Source: Temnopleurus reevesii
Taxonomy: Eukaryota; Echinodermata; Echinoidea; Temnopleuroida; Temnopleuridae
Assembly: GCA_036244855.1 (NCBI GenBank)
Contig: BQKZ01008642.1
Location: 1,684 to 19,137, forward strand
Reading direction: 5' to 3'
Length of the DNA: 17,454 nucleotides
Positions 16,435 to 17,454 of the stretch are shown one piece after another; the first letter of the stretch is position 1; each line of letters opens with the position of its first letter. The notes below the pieces were generated by a model. The model did no database searches. It worked only from the letters and a program-made list of their open reading frames with translations, and was not told where the DNA came from. Both the position numbers and the translations under genes were made by a program.

Positions 16435-16850
16435 ATAAAGAGGACAGCATGGACCTCTCTTGGGTGATCCCTCCACTATTTTGGAGATTTGAAGTATCGT
16501 GGTGTAACAAGTCCATAGGGTTAGGCGAATTGGATGGTGTGAGTACATAGAGCATCAATTTTGTTAAGGAAAAAGAGGGACAGGAGGAGCAAGTTTTCAT
16601 GTACATTGTGTGGGAGACTAGGGTGAGTGGGTATAAGGGTAGCACTTGTGAATTGCAGGGGGTCATCATTTAAGTAGACTTGAAGCTGTTGCGGGTGGTC
16701 TGTCAGGCACTCTTTCACTTTATCGGTGAATTCTTGTCGAAGTTGGGAGAGGAAGGCACAGGATCCGACAAAGTGGTCCACTGTCTCATCGTTGGTTGTA
16801 TGATGGGGTAACGATAATTCGTATGGTTTTTCTAAAGCATTTTTGGATCG
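16435..16850 (-). mobile_element. 3' end of a LINE-like retrotransposon, 5'-truncated
   Basis: A minus-strand frame entering near 16850 and stopping at 16521 reads KPYELSLPHH, then TTNDETVDHFVGSCAFLSQL and RQEFTDKV, ending in a variable tail. The NDETVDHFV-SC-L pattern resembles the His-Cys half of the zinc-finger-like region after the reverse transcriptase domain of many non-LTR retrotransposons (typically ETxxHFxxxC). The upstream Cys pair and the catalytic domain are absent, consistent with 5' truncation. The remaining 85 bp would be 3' UTR. Confidence 0.5.
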
Positions 16851-16860
16851 TGGTAATTAG

Positions 16861-17454
16861 CAAAATATATCTCCTAAAATACAAAATTATTTTTTTAAAT
16901 CTTGGCACGAAATGAAACTAGATATTTTAGGCTTAAAGTATTTCCAAAAATAAAATTAATCCACGAAAGAATCACAGAGATATCGCGATATCAAAATTCG
17001 ATTGACGAAACGATCGCATCGCTCCATGCTGGAAAATGGCGAGAATTGTCAACAAATTATGTCACATTAATTCGCAGGCCCCCATTTGAACAAGATTTAC
17101 TATAAAATTGCTTCCATCTAAATTGCAAAATTTACAGAAGCTTGACCACAAAATATCAAGAAATCGAATGGTATGTCTGCTTACTTACAAATTTGACGAT
17201 TTCTGTCTGAAAATTGGAAGGATTCACTTCAGTGTCGCGAGACCCATGTTTTTCTGCATGCAAGCAAATCTGCCGATCTTTTGGCTAATATTTTCATTGT
17301 TTTGGGTCCTTTTGCTAAGAAAATTTCCAATTTAGGCAAATAAACAACGCTCTTTACGATGGTGATGTTAGATTTGCAATATTTCATCGATTTTGTAGAG
17401 ATTCATAAGATGTACGAATTAATATGATGCGCGAATTAATGTGACAGCACCATA
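16861..17454. other. AT-rich stretch without recognised features
   Basis: No splice-bounded exon with known similarity is seen. It contains a 14-bp perfect palindrome GATATCGCGATATC at 16979-16992 and an AAAATGGCG word at 17033-17041 (a YY1-like core), either of which may be chance. The open frames at 16902-17105 and 17108-17335 look like random AT-rich frames. Confidence 0.4.

Noticed and set aside
16979..16992. Perfect palindrome GATATCGCGATATC as a regulatory site
   Set aside because: A single 14-bp palindrome in AT-rich DNA with no neighbouring gene or repeat is not enough to claim function.
1..17454. CRISPR array, phage defence system or other prokaryotic system
   Set aside because: No evenly spaced direct repeats with unique spacers and no bacterial operon organisation are seen; the exon-intron structure and SINEs are eukaryotic.

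Overview
This window is nuclear DNA of an animal, not bacterial. Coding sequence is broken into short exons with GT/AG borders, introns are full of GAT-type microsatellites, and the DNA is dotted with a tRNA-derived SINE and several short inverted-repeat (MITE-like) elements. Protein similarity, the SINE with its 3' tail containing GCGCTATATAAAT, and the repeat landscape suggest a marine invertebrate deuterostome, most likely an echinoderm. The species is inference only.

Two genes can be recognised, facing each other. POLR3B, the second-largest subunit of RNA polymerase III, runs on the + strand: four internal exons lie between 34 and 2212 and the terminal exon is at 2884-3013. About 200 residues expected between exon 4 and the terminal exon are absent. 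The gap falls exactly at a GAT/GGT microsatellite (2222-2545) that appears to fuse two different microsatellites. MZT1 (MOZART1), a small gamma-tubulin complex adaptor, runs on the - strand as three exons (15147-15201, 14302-14447, 13513-13533).

The dominant structure is a three-fold tandem repeat with a period of exactly 2794 bp. Each full unit is 2756 bp of genomic sequence plus 38 bp at 4969-5006 and 7763-7800. The 38 bp are two head-to-head copies of the 19-bp hyperactive Tn5 mosaic end, which is the circularisation junction of a Nextera mate-pair library. The repeat is therefore almost certainly an assembly artefact. The natural locus should read straight from the first unit (up to 4968) into the sequence after 10556, and the extra POLR3B terminal exons at 5678-5807 and 8472-8601 are not real paralogues.

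The natural signals are repeats. They include a degenerate array of about 60-bp units that starts inside the last POLR3B coding exon and runs through its 3' UTR, a 21-bp minisatellite starting at the exon 3 donor, and a MITE sitting inside a related minisatellite. There are also two full SINE copies plus a fragment, a cluster of pogo/Tigger-like ends, a 226-bp element with 14-bp perfect terminal inverted repeats and a 6-bp target duplication, and the 3' end of a LINE-like reverse transcriptase frame. Stretches 10557-11850, 13123-13512, 15202-15960 and 16861-17454 hold no gene I can name.
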